From positions 16,677,579 to 16,741,578 of the forward strand of contig OZ234500.1 in assembly GCA_965153455.1 (NCBI GenBank): a DNA stretch of 64,000 nucleotides, given 5' to 3'. The position numbers were made by a program, and so were the translations under genes. The notes under the pieces were generated by a model that saw only the letters and a program-made list of their open reading frames with translations, did not search any database and was not told the origin of the DNA. This DNA comes from Sphagnum compactum (lineage: Eukaryota > Bryophyta > Sphagnopsida > Sphagnales). Below, piece by piece: positions 34,806-48,045 of the stretch. How positions within the stretch are numbered: the first letter of the stretch is position 1; each line of letters begins with the position of its first letter.

Positions 34806-35269
34806 TAGTAAAATTTCTCTGAAAAGGGGCATGTCAGCTCAAGGTCACTGTAGAGGGCACTTAAGTTAGGAACTCAAATCTGTTTTTCTGTATTTTTCAG
34901 ATGGTTTTGTATGTTTTTGAGAAGCAATGCTCTAGTAATACCTTTTTGAAAGGTAGATTTAAGTCAGGAATCACAGGGGTAGCAATGACATCTCAGTCTG
35001 TGTACTTTCTAAAACATTGGTTCACAAGTGATCAATGCAGACCAGGCACCACACCTTGTGCCCAGGAGAAGAGTTTATGTGAGCTAGAGGCTAGACCTTA
35101 CATGTGATATCCAACATTGAAGAATAAAGGCTACCCTCTAAAGATTCTTTTAAAGAGGACTAGAGGGTTGCTCAATAAAGAAAAATCCTTTTTTGGAATT
35201 TCAGCATTTGGAGTATTCCAAATGATTCTGTAGTCTTGTAAGCCCACTTGGTCTACATTTTTCCCTGCT

Positions 35270-35740
35270 GTCTTTTTTCTGTGTGTTCAGTCTATTCTGC
35301 TGTGTTTTTCTGTTTTGTGTTTTCTCCTTGTGTTGCTGTTTGTTGGTAGCCAGTAGCATGGCCAAATCTTCCTGTTGCTTCTGGATTTGCAGCATAAACT
35401 CAGTGTGCAGGTTAGTGTTTACACTGGCCTTTACCCACTGTAGGGAGCTGATGAAGTCAGTGGGGAAGTTGTGATAGAGAAGTCACTATCATACATGTTA
35501 CTGTTGATGGTCCCTGAACAGGTGTGAGACTGGCACTGTTCATACCGCATTCATGTTTATTTCGGTTTTTTGTCAGTGTTTGGTTTTTGTTTCATGGTCC
35601 ACTGTTCTTAGTTTTGTCTTTCCTTCTCTGGAAATTTATGACTTAATGAAGAAGTATTAACCTGGCTTTACTTTTTCTTAACCATGAGAATGGAGATTTC
35701 TTGATTCTTATGAGCCCAGTTTTGCTAATTCCTCATGTCA
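35270..35740. repeat. dispersed repeat copy, most complete
   Basis: Lies 3' of gene B. It shows the full block order: CT-rich lead, TAGCCAGTAGCATGGCC, AGCATAAACTCAGTGTGCAG, GTTAGTGTTTACACTGGC, CTGATGAAGTCAGTGGGG, ACATGTTACTGTTGATGGTC, GTGTGAGACTGGCACTGTTC, GACTTAATGAAG and AGAATGGAGATTTCTTGATT. Copies within introns of genes A and B carry subsets of these blocks. Confidence 0.65.
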
Positions 35741-38383
35741 TTGGCATGGCTATATCACAAAATTGAAAAATAATACCCTAAACACAATTACTCTAATTTT
35801 GCATTGTTCATTCCATTACACTTGAGGGATAACATTTATGTGTTGCTTATGGACTAATCAATAGTGTGAGTCATGAAAAAATTCACTTCATTGCCAAACA
35901 TGAATGGACCATAAATCTTCACATCCACAAATAAGCACTTGCTACAAATGTGCATTTGCCCCTAGAAGCCAAACATACTTAAGCCAAACATACCTAAAGT
36001 GATAAAGAAACAACCAAGCTAAAAATTGCTATCATTGGAAACATGAATGTTAAAACAAGGATTCCTACTTTTCTTGCCCCTTTCTAATCACCACCATACC
36101 AATGTGAATGTTTTACTTTCCAACATATAATTTCCACTGACAATATCTAGCATTCCTTATACAACATTATCTATTTCACACATTTGGCCCTACCAAATAT
36201 ATGTATGTATAAATATAATTGTTTCCAATTAATATTGATGGGAAAATGGCATTATTCACAAAAATTTAAAAAATCTTCTATTTGGTGTGACGCTGATAGA
36301 TTATTTAAGTTGCAAAAGGATGCATGTTTGAAAGCATATTCTCAATCAATTTAGGAGTGCAAGATCTGGCCTTACAAATTTTTTCAAATTCTAATTCAAA
36401 AGATTACAAAAACACCTTACTACACAATGACCAAAGCGTATCATCATGTGTCTTGATTTTTGGGGTAAAAATACTCCTTTGAAACATGAATCTCTAAACT
36501 AAAACGTAAAATTTTTCATTTATTTAAAATGTAGTTTATTTACAAAAAGAAATTTAGTTTTTTTTCATTATCCAAATTCACTAGGTTTTTAATGAATTAA
36601 GACAAGATTGACTAATATGTAACTTGTATGATTTTGGTCAAAAACATTAGGTAGTTATAAAAAATTTAATGAAATGTTTTTAATTGTTTTGGATAGTCAC
36701 ATGTTGCACTAGATGATTTTTTAATTCTAAAATTATGACATGAATAAATGAGGTTTCAAGTTGATATGACATGGACTAAAATGTCATGTCATCATACAAT
36801 ATTTTTTTGGATCATAGAATCACAAATTGTATTTTTGTCATGGCATGTTGTGACAAAAATACATGCCATGAAATATTAAAATTAAAATTTTTATTATTTT
36901 TGTTTTTTGAGTTTTGTCAACAAATGTTTTTACACTATTCACCATGATGTAGATGTTTGTATATTGCATTTGTACAAAATACACTAACACATGCATCCAT
37001 CAAGGTTCAAACCCAAAACCTTAAAAAGCACACCAAGGGTTTGATTACCAAACCACTTCAAGACTTTATTAACGAACAAAAAAAGTTTAATTTATTATGT
37101 TTGGCATGAAATTGTTTAAGAAATTCAAACTTTAACATATGTTTTATTTTTAAAATTTTGATCAAATTTTACAAATGAAACCATGATCTTGAAACTTATT
37201 CAATAATGTATTAAAAAATAATAAGTTGTAAATATTTAATTTAATTTTTTTTTAAAAACTTAAAATAACATGTCATGAATAAATTTACAAATATCTTTTT
37301 ATTTAAATTGACCTACAATCTTTGTAAATTCAATGTGAATTCAAGAATGCATTCATTAAATCTTTAACAATGTTATTTTCATTACGTAAAGTATGTCCAT
37401 TTTTCGAAGAAATGCAAGGTTTTATTTTCTCTAATATGATTAGGTACAAATTTTATTTATTTATTTTTGTGATGTTATTAAAATGGCAATCATTTAGCCA
37501 CATTTTGTTATAGACAAGTTGTGGAATTGGAAACTTGTTTAAATCCTTCCATATTATGGCTACCTACTATAATTTATTTAAAAACATTGTCGACATATAT
37601 TTTAAAATTGAAAAAATTGATTTTTTTCTTTAAAAAAATCATTATTGATGTTGTTGCATTTAAAATGCCAAAATTTGGTCACAAGAAGAAACATTAATTA
37701 AGCAATCAATATAGCCATTTAATTAGCAACATGAATCATACACTTATATATATGATTAATTACATAACTTTGAACAAATTATTGCTACATATTATTATTA
37801 TTTTTAATGATGTAAGAATATATTTTACCTTCATTTCCTTTACAAAAGTAAAAACAACATAATTTGATAAAATTTTGGGCATTAAATAGTTGAAATTTTT
37901 TTATACACCAAGAGAAAAAAGTGGGGAAAAAAATTAGGGATGATTTTTGGAGTTTTTTTATGTGGTATCATGAACATTCATAATAAAAAACTTGTCCATG
38001 ATGCCTAAAACAAACTAAAAAAAAACATACATTTTAAGTTACCTAATTTTACAATAATTTAATATATGAAAAAATTATAATTTAGAGATTTACATGCATC
38101 TTAAACTAATTTGCATTCATGAACATTTTGGTCTAATCACTAACCCATTCAAATATAAATGTGAAATGTGCCAAGTTTTTATACATCCATTTCAAGAAAC
38201 TATGCAAAATGCAAAATGCAACTCATGAGTAATGAATTTGACACATTCAAAATGATTGATTCAACTCATGTGTAAATGTTGATAGTTCAAAAGATGTGAA
38301 AGAACTCATTAATTCGTTCAAATATAAATGTGAAGCATTAAGTTGTTATGTGTGTTTCAATATTACATATAGTAAAGGAAGAA

Positions 38384-38533
38384 TGAAGCTTCCCCTTAAT
38401 CCGGACAGACAGTAGCTACGAACAGTAGCTAAATATAGCGAGGACGTCGTGAAGCTTCCCCTTAATCCGGACGGACAGTAGCTACGGACAGTATCTAAAT
38501 ATAGCGAAGATGTCGTGAAACTTCCCCTTAATC
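38384..38533. repeat. 66-bp tandem repeat, about 2.3 copies
   Basis: Units start with TGAAGCTTCCCCTTAATCC at 38384 and 38450, and a partial TGAAACTTCCCCTTAATCC unit starts at 38516. Each full unit contains GACAGTAGCTACG(A/G)ACAGTA and AAATATAGCG. A (CATC)-rich run follows to about 38582. The patch (38380-38760) is much more GC-rich than its surroundings, so it looks inserted. Confidence 0.85.
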
Positions 38534-38678
38534 CCGTCATCCGTCCCGTCATCCATCCGTTCGTCCCATCATCCATCCATGGATGGCATCATACAAGGAA
38601 GAAAACCCTGGCAGAAATAAATAACCCCCCCCCCTGCGCATGTGTCGCTGTCTAGGAAAGGCATGCTCGACCCCAGGG

Positions 38679-38700
38679 GGGTCTGATATCAATATCAGAC
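38679..38700. repeat. 10-bp hairpin with 2-nt loop
   Basis: GGTCTGATAT and ATATCAGACC are exact reverse complements separated by CA, preceded by a CCCCAGGGGG run. It lies in the GC-rich patch that follows the 66-bp repeats. Confidence 0.75.
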
Positions 38701-39059
38701 CAAAAGGGCCAAATACACCCTGATGTGCACCTAGAAAACCTAAGAATTGCAATTCCAATTCAGGCAAGTAGTTTCATTTTCCCTCCCTCTTGAGTTCCTT
38801 CTTTAATTGTTGTTGTTTTTGTTTTCTTGCAATCAAGTTTGGCAGCCTATCTATCATTTGACAAAGAATCTTATTTAGGTGGAACTAAGGGGCCATTATT
38901 TGTTTTTGAGAAAGCTTCACACCGAGGGTAAATTATCCTCCGTCAAGCAAAGCACAAGCAGATTTCACAAGAATTTTTTTTAAATAATTAAAAAATAGAG
39001 ATGGGCAGTTTTAAAAATTGAAATGCCCTAACCTTTGTAAAGAACATATTCCGCTTGAT

Positions 39060-39350
39060 AATGTGCCCTCCAGATACACTTCTGCCAAGTGCTTTACAAA
39101 TTTGAGGCCACTTATTATTAGCTAAAATGAACCAACAGCCAGCAGCACACACCACAAAGGTGGGATGGATGATGGTCACAAGCAGTGCAAACATCAAGAT
39201 TTTCAGCGGGCAGGGTCCCAATGAATACATGCGGAATGTGGTATATAGAGAGGTTTTGGAAATGTAGTTTGTAGTCGTAATTTTGTAATATGTACCGTCA
39301 AATACACACACTTGTGCATTAGGCACGGGGTTCAAACTAGTATACTAGTG
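39060..39350 (-). mobile_element. possible short non-LTR retroposon fragment
   Basis: On the minus strand it begins CTAGTATACTAGTTTGAACC followed by CCGTGCCTAATGCAC, matching the start of the element at 2797. The body has no coding capacity beyond a 115-codon frame without known motif. The class is inferred from the start motif only. Confidence 0.35.
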
Positions 39351-40073
39351 AATGCAATATGTAACATTTGAATAATGGTTTCAATAAGTTTAAAGTGGAT
39401 GATTCAACTCATGTAAAGATTTTGATAATTTAAGAAATGTGGAAAAACTCATTAAACCATTCAAATATAATTGTAAAGTATTGAATTGCATGTGTTTTAA
39501 TATATTTTAATAAATGCAAGATGCAACTTGTAAGGAACGGTTTTGACATATTAAAAGTGAATGGTTCAACTCATGTACACATGTTGATAATTGAAAAGAT
39601 GAAAAAATCATTAATTCATTCCAATATTACTTCCATGCTCTATTGTATTTATCCTTGTTTCATGTGTACCATGAGACAAACACTTGACCTTGTATGCATC
39701 ACTTGCATCCAAGCTTTAATCATGGGAAAGAAAGGGAAGAAACCTTGGAAACAAGAGGTGAGCACTAGGGTAGAACCTTTGCTAGAAGTAGCTTTGCTTG
39801 GTTCCTTCCCCTGCTCTTGCTGAGGAGGTTACGAGAAAGAGCTCTTTCAAGTAAGAGCATTGTCAAGGTATGAATCTTCTTATATTTTGTTGTTGATTTT
39901 CTAGATTGTATTAATGCTTGTATGTGTGTATGATTATTGAATTGTGTGTTTTATGTTTGTATGTTAATCTAAAGTTATGTGTTTTTTTTTTAGAACTTGG
40001 ACTTGAGGGCTTCCTTCCTTTGACGCCTCCATCAATATCCCCCTAGTCTCCAACAAAGAAACAACTATATGCA

Positions 40074-40683
40074 ATGACTGCCAAGGTGAAAGCACACCTT
40101 GTGGCGGTGGATGAAAAACTTGTGGTGGTGGAAGGAGACCTCAAGGAGTTCAAAATGCTTGGACACCATTGGAGTAGGAATGATTTAATAATTTGTATAG
40201 TAGAAATCTTGAAATGGAGTGTAAACTTGAGAGGAGAGGAGGGCGGTGATGGAAAACAATTCTTCCGAGATGACTTGTTTACACATGTGGTGGTGAGTAT
40301 TTGATAAGTAGTAAGGCACTACAACATTACTACTTCCTAATTTTTGTACTAGTACTTTCAAAGACATAAGTGAAGGATATAAATGATTAATGTTGTTTTC
40401 AAACAATTTTTAGGATGTTCTAACTACTTGAACTTGCCATTCAAGTAGGTTCTAAGGTCATGGGCATGTCACTGCGAGAGTACTGGGAGCTTTCTCGTCG
40501 TTGCATTAATTTGATAAACTCAATTGCACACTTTACAAATATTGAGGTTCTTGAGCTTGCTATGGCCCATTCTACACAGGCCATCAAACTCTTTTCTAAC
40601 TTCTGGACTCATCTTCCAAACTAGTGTGGGGTCATTGACCGGTTTAAAGATTTCAAAAAGGCCTTTCCTCAAAATTTCATTTA
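40074..40683 (+). pseudogene. unidentified broken coding remnant
   Basis: One frame at 40074-40304 (76 codons) and another at about 40471-40683, open except for internal stops, look protein-like by composition: the second reads EYWELSRRCINLINSIAHFT and continues with a helical, amphipathic pattern. I do not recognise the family. It may be a fragment of a transposon or a host gene. Confidence 0.25.
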
Positions 40684-42349
40684 GAAGGTAAAGACCTTTC
40701 ATTTAGAATAAATTTCATTGATGGTTTCTACTTATCCTCTATTGATTTACAATTTTTTGGGAGCTTGTGGATGGTTTCATTCATCCATATGTCCAACATT
40801 CTTCTTTGATTAATTTTGTTCCTTCCCATTTTGCAAAACTGGCTTGATTTGAAAGTGTGTGTTTTTGAAGACATGGCACATGGGCATGGGAACAGTGGAA
40901 ATCCCTTACATTGAACAACATAATGCTTAGCTGCCCAAATCTTTTGTCATCACCATTATTTGTTCATAATTCATTCTTTCCACTTTTTGACTCTTGATTT
41001 TAGTATGCTTAAACCTGTTATTACTCTTCTTAAAGGAGATTGGTAAGTGTTTCTTTTCCTGTTTAAATAATATTCACCATGTAGAATAATTTGGAATAGC
41101 ATTCTGCATACATTTTTTGTGGATAAGTCTTGATAGTCCACTTAATTGTTGTGTTTCTACTTCCCTAATTCACTTCCAACCAAAATCATCATCCTGCTAG
41201 ATTATTACATAATGCCATCATAATGAACTATTATTCCAAAAATTGGAGACTAATGCAATGCTTATGGTAAAAGGATTTGAAGTTTTGATGTTTGCATAAC
41301 ATGTAGGGCTCATTTCTATGAGACACTTCGTGACCTCTAGAACCTAACCGCAATATAATGTTTATGGCAGGGTTGATGATTGCATGTTAGCTCCTCTTCA
41401 TCTATGGATAACCCCCCAAAAGACATTTTGATTATCTCAAACAGAAAAACCTTAGCAAAACAAGCAATAGAATTCTGCTTTGATCTTGAGAGCCAAGAAT
41501 TGTAACCTTAAGAAGCTTTGCAAAGAATTGCCAAGTTGTGTACAATAGCAACCGCATGTCTTACATCTTCAATGTCTTCATAAGGTAAGATGATTTGTGA
41601 GATTACAACCAGTAGCAAGATAAGCACTAAAGGCAAAGGCAAATGCAATGTAACAGTCCGAATAAAATTTGTTGTGCTATCTGGATGAACACAGTAGAAT
41701 CTTGTCTTAAGGAAGAATAAACCCCAACAGTAGAAATAGTTCATCAATGCCTAGTCTGGGGACACTGTAAAGAAGGTAAAAGCTCATTTTTTAACAGTGT
41801 TAGGAAATACCACTGTCAAAGATTGAACTCAAACTTTTTTTTCACATTTCTGAAAAATTCCTGAAAGATTGATAAGAAGGATTTGTATTAGTTGATTCTT
41901 GACTCTCCTTGTTTGTTGTATATTTCAGGATAGTTGGTATTGCAACTTGTGTTTATGAAGAACTCACTTTCAACTACTTTGCAAAGACATTAAAATGGAA
42001 ACACATGTGTAAGGCACACACATGCTCCACCCAAGGTGCAAAAATGACCACTTTAATGCACATGAGTAGTTGTGCTCCATCACCCGTTTGATTGATCCTA
42101 TGACAATCTTTGAAGGAATATATTCAATCCATGTATTTTGATAAGTTTCTCAATTTCACATATTTGCCCGTGAAATTTGTTCTTCATTTGGAGGTTCAAA
42201 CCTTTTTACTGTTCACCAAAATGTGGGGAGGAGATTGTGTGTGGCTTGTCATAACTAAGACCCTAATGAAGCATTTAGAATAAATAGTTTCTATTGTTCA
42301 AGCTGAGATTGTAATGAAACATTCAGAATGCATTGTTTCTATTTTTTAG

Positions 42350-42688
42350 ATGAAAGACAAAATCGATGAATTTCTACTATTGTTCCTTTTAAGAATTATG
42401 TATGAACATATTCCAACTTTGGATAAACAAAGATTGAATGTTTCATGGTTATGCTTGTGGTGGAAAGATGCCACTTCAATGAAGTTTCCCAATTTTCATA
42501 GCGCTAAAGAAAACAATTGTTTTGATTGTTCCCTTTGTTTGCAGAAGAAAGCTGAAAAAAACTCCACCTTTCAATCCATATCATGCTTTGACATCAACTG
42601 TCTTGAGTGTTCTCACTATGCCAAATATGATTGCTACTTGAAAGCACTTGTTGCAAGTGCTCTAACCCCTCTAGCCTTGGATGTCTAG
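42350..42688 (+). pseudogene. unidentified ORF of 112 codons
   Basis: This ATG frame contains two Cys clusters (CFDCSLC and CLECSHYAKYDC) and ends SALTPLALDV. The pattern is protein-like, but no known zinc-binding family is matched with confidence. AT-rich surroundings full of decayed sequence suggest a remnant. Confidence 0.25.
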
Positions 42689-43029
42689 TGGAAGGGATTT
42701 TGTTCAGATTTATGCTCAAGGTTGCAATTGTGAAGACACTCTTATATAATTCCAAGTGATTTGTTCCAAGCCAACACGAAAGTGAAATGTACCCACAATG
42801 TGGCCTGTGATGTCAAGGATGTGTCTAACTCAAGAAGAGGTCCATAGCCTTGAAGATGCTAGGATTTTGTTGAAAAAAAATATGACCTAATACCACATCA
42901 ACTATTTTCAAAAGTTGATATGGGCCTAGGATTTGATGTGACACAACCTCCAAATTCCCATGCCTACCCCATAACTCATTTTGGCAAGGAGGTACATCAA
43001 GTTGTTCCAAGCCTTGACCATAATAACAT

Positions 43030-43290
43030 ATGGACAATTTTGTTAATTGTATGGTGGCCATTGTAAAACTATTAATTATGGGTGTTCCACCATTTGGCTA
43101 CGAAAAAATCAAAACCATAGAGAAGAATTTTTGCAAATTCGCACCTATATTAGGTCACAATTGGGAATTTCCCAAGTTGCAATTGTCCAAACTTCATCAA
43201 TATGTCTACAACAACATTAGGAAAGAGGGGGAAGTGGGTGCCATGCAAACACATTTACTGAATGTTTTACCATGTGGTGCATTGCAATGA
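43030..43290 (+). pseudogene. unidentified ORF of 86 codons, perhaps transposase-derived
   Basis: Contains HNWEFPKLQLSKLHQYVYNN followed by IRKEG. The order WxFPK...H...YDxIRxxG vaguely recalls transposase-like proteins of degenerate DNA transposons. The resemblance is weak and the frame is short. Confidence 0.2.
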
Positions 43291-45650
43291 TGCAATCCTA
43301 AACATGATATTTGCATCCATCAACCATCCTTAAGCTTTGATGAGGTCATTATTGTTGCAAAGGGCAACCTTTGTTGTCCCATGAGGTTCGTTAAATTGAA
43401 ATGTCCAAAAAAATGATTTATTTTTTCCCCAATTTTGTGGTTTGGAAATTTTGGCAATTTTTGGAGAACAATTGCCAACTTTTTTTTGACATTTACATTA
43501 TAAAAATGAAAGCTTCAAATGTTTTTTGATTTTTTTGTAGCCACAATGATCCAAGACCATTTTTTCAAGTGCATGAAGTTACTTTACTACTTGAAAACTT
43601 ATAAATATATGAAAAATGGGTTACAAACATGTATAAAAAAACTAACCATTGGGTGAAAGTACACTATAGGATGGCCACTTTGGGCACTTTCATGACAAAT
43701 ATGTAATGTATATTTTTGCAAAACATTTTGCATTTAATTTTGGGTTTCATTTTTGGTGTTTGGGCTTGATACTTTGATTTTCACAAAGTTAATGATATAT
43801 AACTTTTTTGAAAAATAAATAAATTAAAATATTAAATCCAAGGAATAATGGGTATATTTATGGTATATGTAATATAATAAAATTCGTTTATGTTTTTAGA
43901 CTGCCTTAGGTTTGGGTTTGAATTAATCAACCAAAAAATGTTCGAAATGAAAATTAAAAAAAATGACCCACTTCACATATCTTGTCATCTTCCATTTGAA
44001 AGTGATAGTTTATCAAAATGTTAATTTACCACATACTTATGGTCATTAACCCCAAAAACACCCATTTGTGATATGATAATTATCAAAATCTTCACATGGC
44101 TCACAAACTTATTCCAATCATATGGAATCACAATGTTTGATAGATACTACAAATTTCATAAAGACTAAAAATCATTTCAATCATTTTTTAAAGTATATTT
44201 GCATTTTTTAGTATGTTGTGACATATATAATTTTGGCACAAATATAGTCTAGCATCACATCATATTATATTAAAAATGTAGCTTCTTTGGAATTTGATTA
44301 TTTGGGTTTAAACCTACCATAATATGCAAAAACATTGTGAAAATCCTTCATAATAAGGAGATGGTTGAAGTTCAAACATGGGACCCTTAAAAAACACTAC
44401 AATGTGACAACAATTTTGGCCCCCGTTAGTGTGTTTTCACCACATTATTGTCTTGGTAAATGATTTGTCCAAATTGTGAAATTATCATCGAAACATAAAA
44501 GACCATTAGCTTAGCTTTATGCTTTTAAAAAAGATTCCAAAACATGCTTGAATTGCTCCACATAATTTCCTATTTGTGTAAAAAATTGAAACTTTGATTT
44601 TAAATGTAGTTACAACCATTCTTGTCATGGTAAATAAATAGTAAAACATGGCGAACATAAGGGGCCATCAATTCAACTATGTTAATAGGGTTTTGGAGTT
44701 GAATGGATATGAGCCAGAATAAGATTAATTCTAACTTTTGTATGGGTTGACATCAAAAAACAATGATCAAGAAGTTGCACAAGGTTGGTAAAGGTATTTA
44801 AGTTATACAAAATCAACATTGTGAAAAATTCCTTAATATATTTTTATGGAATGAACAAAATATTTCATATATATAGTTTGAAGATATGAAGAGTATACAT
44901 CAAACATATTCAAAGACTCCCACATCTTCCTATAGAAGGCATTGCAAGCCAAAATTATGGGCAAATTTAAAAGATGGCATGTGAAATTCCATTAAATTTG
45001 AATGGAATGACTAGAATATATAATCTTTTTGGGTGAGTAGTTGTTAAGGGATATGGAAAAGAATCTAGGAAATATTTCTTTTTCTTACTTCCACTACAAC
45101 ATTTCTAAACACTTTGCAATTTGTAATATGGCTCCAAAGCAATTGAAGGCAAAAAACCAAGAAACAAAAATCAAACATGTGGGTTATTTGCTAGTTGGGT
45201 GTGAAAAACATCTATGGCTTTGTAGTTGGTAGTTTCATGAAATCACTACAAACAATAACTCCACATAAATAATATTTATGAAGCTAATGACATTGTATCT
45301 AAGAAATTATGATTTTTTGGGGATTTCAATGGACAAATAGGATAAGTTAAACTAGAAAAGATCTTCAAAATTCAAACTGTGTATATTTTCTTGATGAATA
45401 AAAAATACTAGTTCCAAATAAGATATAAAGTTTGATCTTCATTCATGATGTATGCAAGGAAGACAAACATATTTTCAACCTCAACACCATGGTTGATTTG
45501 GATGAAATATGGGTATAAGCTTTGAAAATGCGAATGTAGCCACAATGGGAATGAAATTAGGGTGAAAAATAAAAATGAATAATTTGGATGAAAAGTAAAT
45601 GAAAAGTGGATGAAAAAATTATATTAATTTTAAAAAATTTTAAAAACAAG

Positions 45651-45705
45651 GCTTTAGGCTCATGGCTCAAGGTTCTAGGCTCAAGGCTCTAGGCTCACTG
45701 CTTAC
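45651..45705. repeat. short GGCTC(T/A)AGGCTCA tandem repeat
   Basis: Head-to-tail GGCTCAAGG, TTCTAGGCTCAAGG and CTCTAGGCTC units, isolated in AT-rich DNA. Confidence 0.7.
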
Positions 45706-48045
45706 ATGGTTGCATCATTGTTAGGCTCATCATCAATGAAAAATGTATGGTCTTCCATATGATGATGAACCTTGATTAAAACTTTGAATAAATACTCAAT
45801 GCTCAAATGCTTAAGATAGTAGGTTAAAGTTGGTGTGATTCTACCCAATGTTTGGGAACATTTGTTTTTCCCCTGAAGAAAAGTGAACTTGCATATGAAT
45901 TGTTTTGGCATGAGCAAGGGAAGAAGCTCATGAATGTCTTCTAACAACATGTAAGACCAAATTACAATTTGGAATTCTTTGAACATTAAAGCAAGGAATT
46001 TTAGCAACCACATCTTTTTCCACCTTGTTGGTGTCTATGTTATGGTCTCATACACAATGACACCCTTACAAAATTATACTTCTAGGAAAATAACACAAAA
46101 ACACCATTGAAATTGAGGATAATTAATTTCTTGGATGAGATGGAAGGTAATTGAAAAATTCAAGCGGGAAGCTTTAAGAACAAGGTTGGCATAAAGAAGC
46201 AACCTATAAACACCACTAGAAGTTAAGCAATTGAACCATTGGAAGGGAATTGAACCACATTTGAAAACAAAAGATCTCAAGTTCATGTTCCTTGAAAGGC
46301 AAAAATATAACACACGAAAGAAATAGATGGAAAAAAAATTCAATAAAAAATAATGTTATAATTTTCTTGTGATTAAAGATTTTTCTTTCACAAATTTACA
46401 ATATGAAACTTAACGCTCATTGGTGCAAGGTTGAAAGAGCTTCCCATAATACAAGTCAATTTAATTAATTCTTTTAATGTTATCATTAAGGTTAGACCTC
46501 AAAACTGCAGCTGGCATGTCATTGGTTGGGTACTGTCAGGATTAATAAACCAGCATTTTTATACTGTTATTAAGAAATCAGAGAGTTCAAGCTTCAGCCC
46601 TGAAGGAATGAGGAGGAGACTTCAGGGCCAAACAAAACAAACAATGCATGAAAGGATGAAACTTCCAAAGTTGACATTTATTGTTGACAATAAGAAGTCT
46701 CATAGTTAAAGATGATGTATGTAATTAGTAAAAAGTTTTTTTGTGAAGAAAAGAATCAGGAAATGGTGTATGGTGTTGCATTGTTTATGTATGTATGAGT
46801 ACTGTCCATGACTGCAAGCATACCAATTAAGGATAAAAATAAGACCTGGAGCTGTTATTGGATGACATAACAACATAAGAGGACTGGTTCAGATGTTTGA
46901 TATATGCCCTGGAATAATGTTTCGCCCCTTCTGGCCAGTTCAAACCAGCAACCAGCAATGCCAAAAAATAGGAAATGTTCCATGAAGTTCCCAAAAAATA
47001 GCTTGTAAGACCTGGTGATCATACATTCCCCAAAATGTGGGACCAAATGAAAACTACAAAGTTCCCTCAGTCTTTCTCCCTTACAAGCAGAGCACAGGGA
47101 GCCAATGAAAAAGACAAATGTAGTGAATGTATAGTTGTTATCCTTGGTTTTTACAGGTTAAAAGTAGCATTGGGTTTTCTGTATGACATGTATCATCAAA
47201 ACCAAAACGAACACACAACAAGAATTAAGTATGGTGATTACATTATGAAAGTTGCTCCCAGATAGTATTAGAGCATCATGAAACTTCACCATGAAATACC
47301 TATACAAGAATGTCAATCAACTTATCCACAGGTTATTCCAGTATGTTGGTGAAATCCGACAATTCAACAACCAACACATATTATTAGTATATGCAAATCA
47401 TCAACCAGAAACACTTAAGAGTTTAGAGAGAGACAATTACCAGGATGAATACAAATTGAATAAGCCACACAATTGTTTACACAACTATGCTACTCTTCAT
47501 TTGTCTTTAAACAGGTACCACATAATTATAACATATGGCACTTCAGTATTTTATCTCCTTTTTCTGGACCTCTTCTTGTCTCTCTTTACAAAGGACCCAA
47601 TTTGTTTTGCCCTCTTTTAATTTCCCGACCCCTCCTCCTTTCCACAATGAAGGCAAGAGAGAGCTCAATAGCCTTCAACTACATTCACTTCACATAGACT
47701 GTTGAGATACATCTTTTGTCAAAATCTAAGCTCCTCAGAGCCAACAACATTACACAGTCAATCTCCTCTCCAAAAGATGGGAAAGTGTATCTTGCCTGCA
47801 ACCTCCCCCCGCAAGCTTCCGTAGTCTGCTCCTCTCACAGTCTTCATGCAGGGATAATGCACTACACAAGCTGCTAATGCATTTCTTAATATGGTATTCA
47901 ACAGACAGTTTCTTTCTGAACTAAACCATAATAGCCTCAGTACAGCAAGTTTCCTCATCTCTGTTGTCTCTTGGTATCTACAAGATCATGTCATTTCAAG
48001 GTCTTCATGCAATGAAGAGAAACCAAATGGAAAACAATTTTCAAC

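Larger units (their letters stand above)
34806..48045. other. AT-rich intergenic DNA between gene B and NBR1
   Basis: No complete gene is supported. It begins with the 3' UTR of gene B and ends with that of NBR1 (minus strand). Between them lie the repeats and ORF fragments listed separately, then very AT-rich DNA (especially 35.8-38.3 and 43.3-46.4 kb) with nothing recognisable. The stretch 46.4-47.7 kb has slightly higher GC and short frames but no known motif. Confidence 0.65.

Noticed and set aside
45702-46013. 103-codon minus-strand ORF
   Set aside because: No motif, AT-rich surroundings, and no supporting splice or promoter signals.
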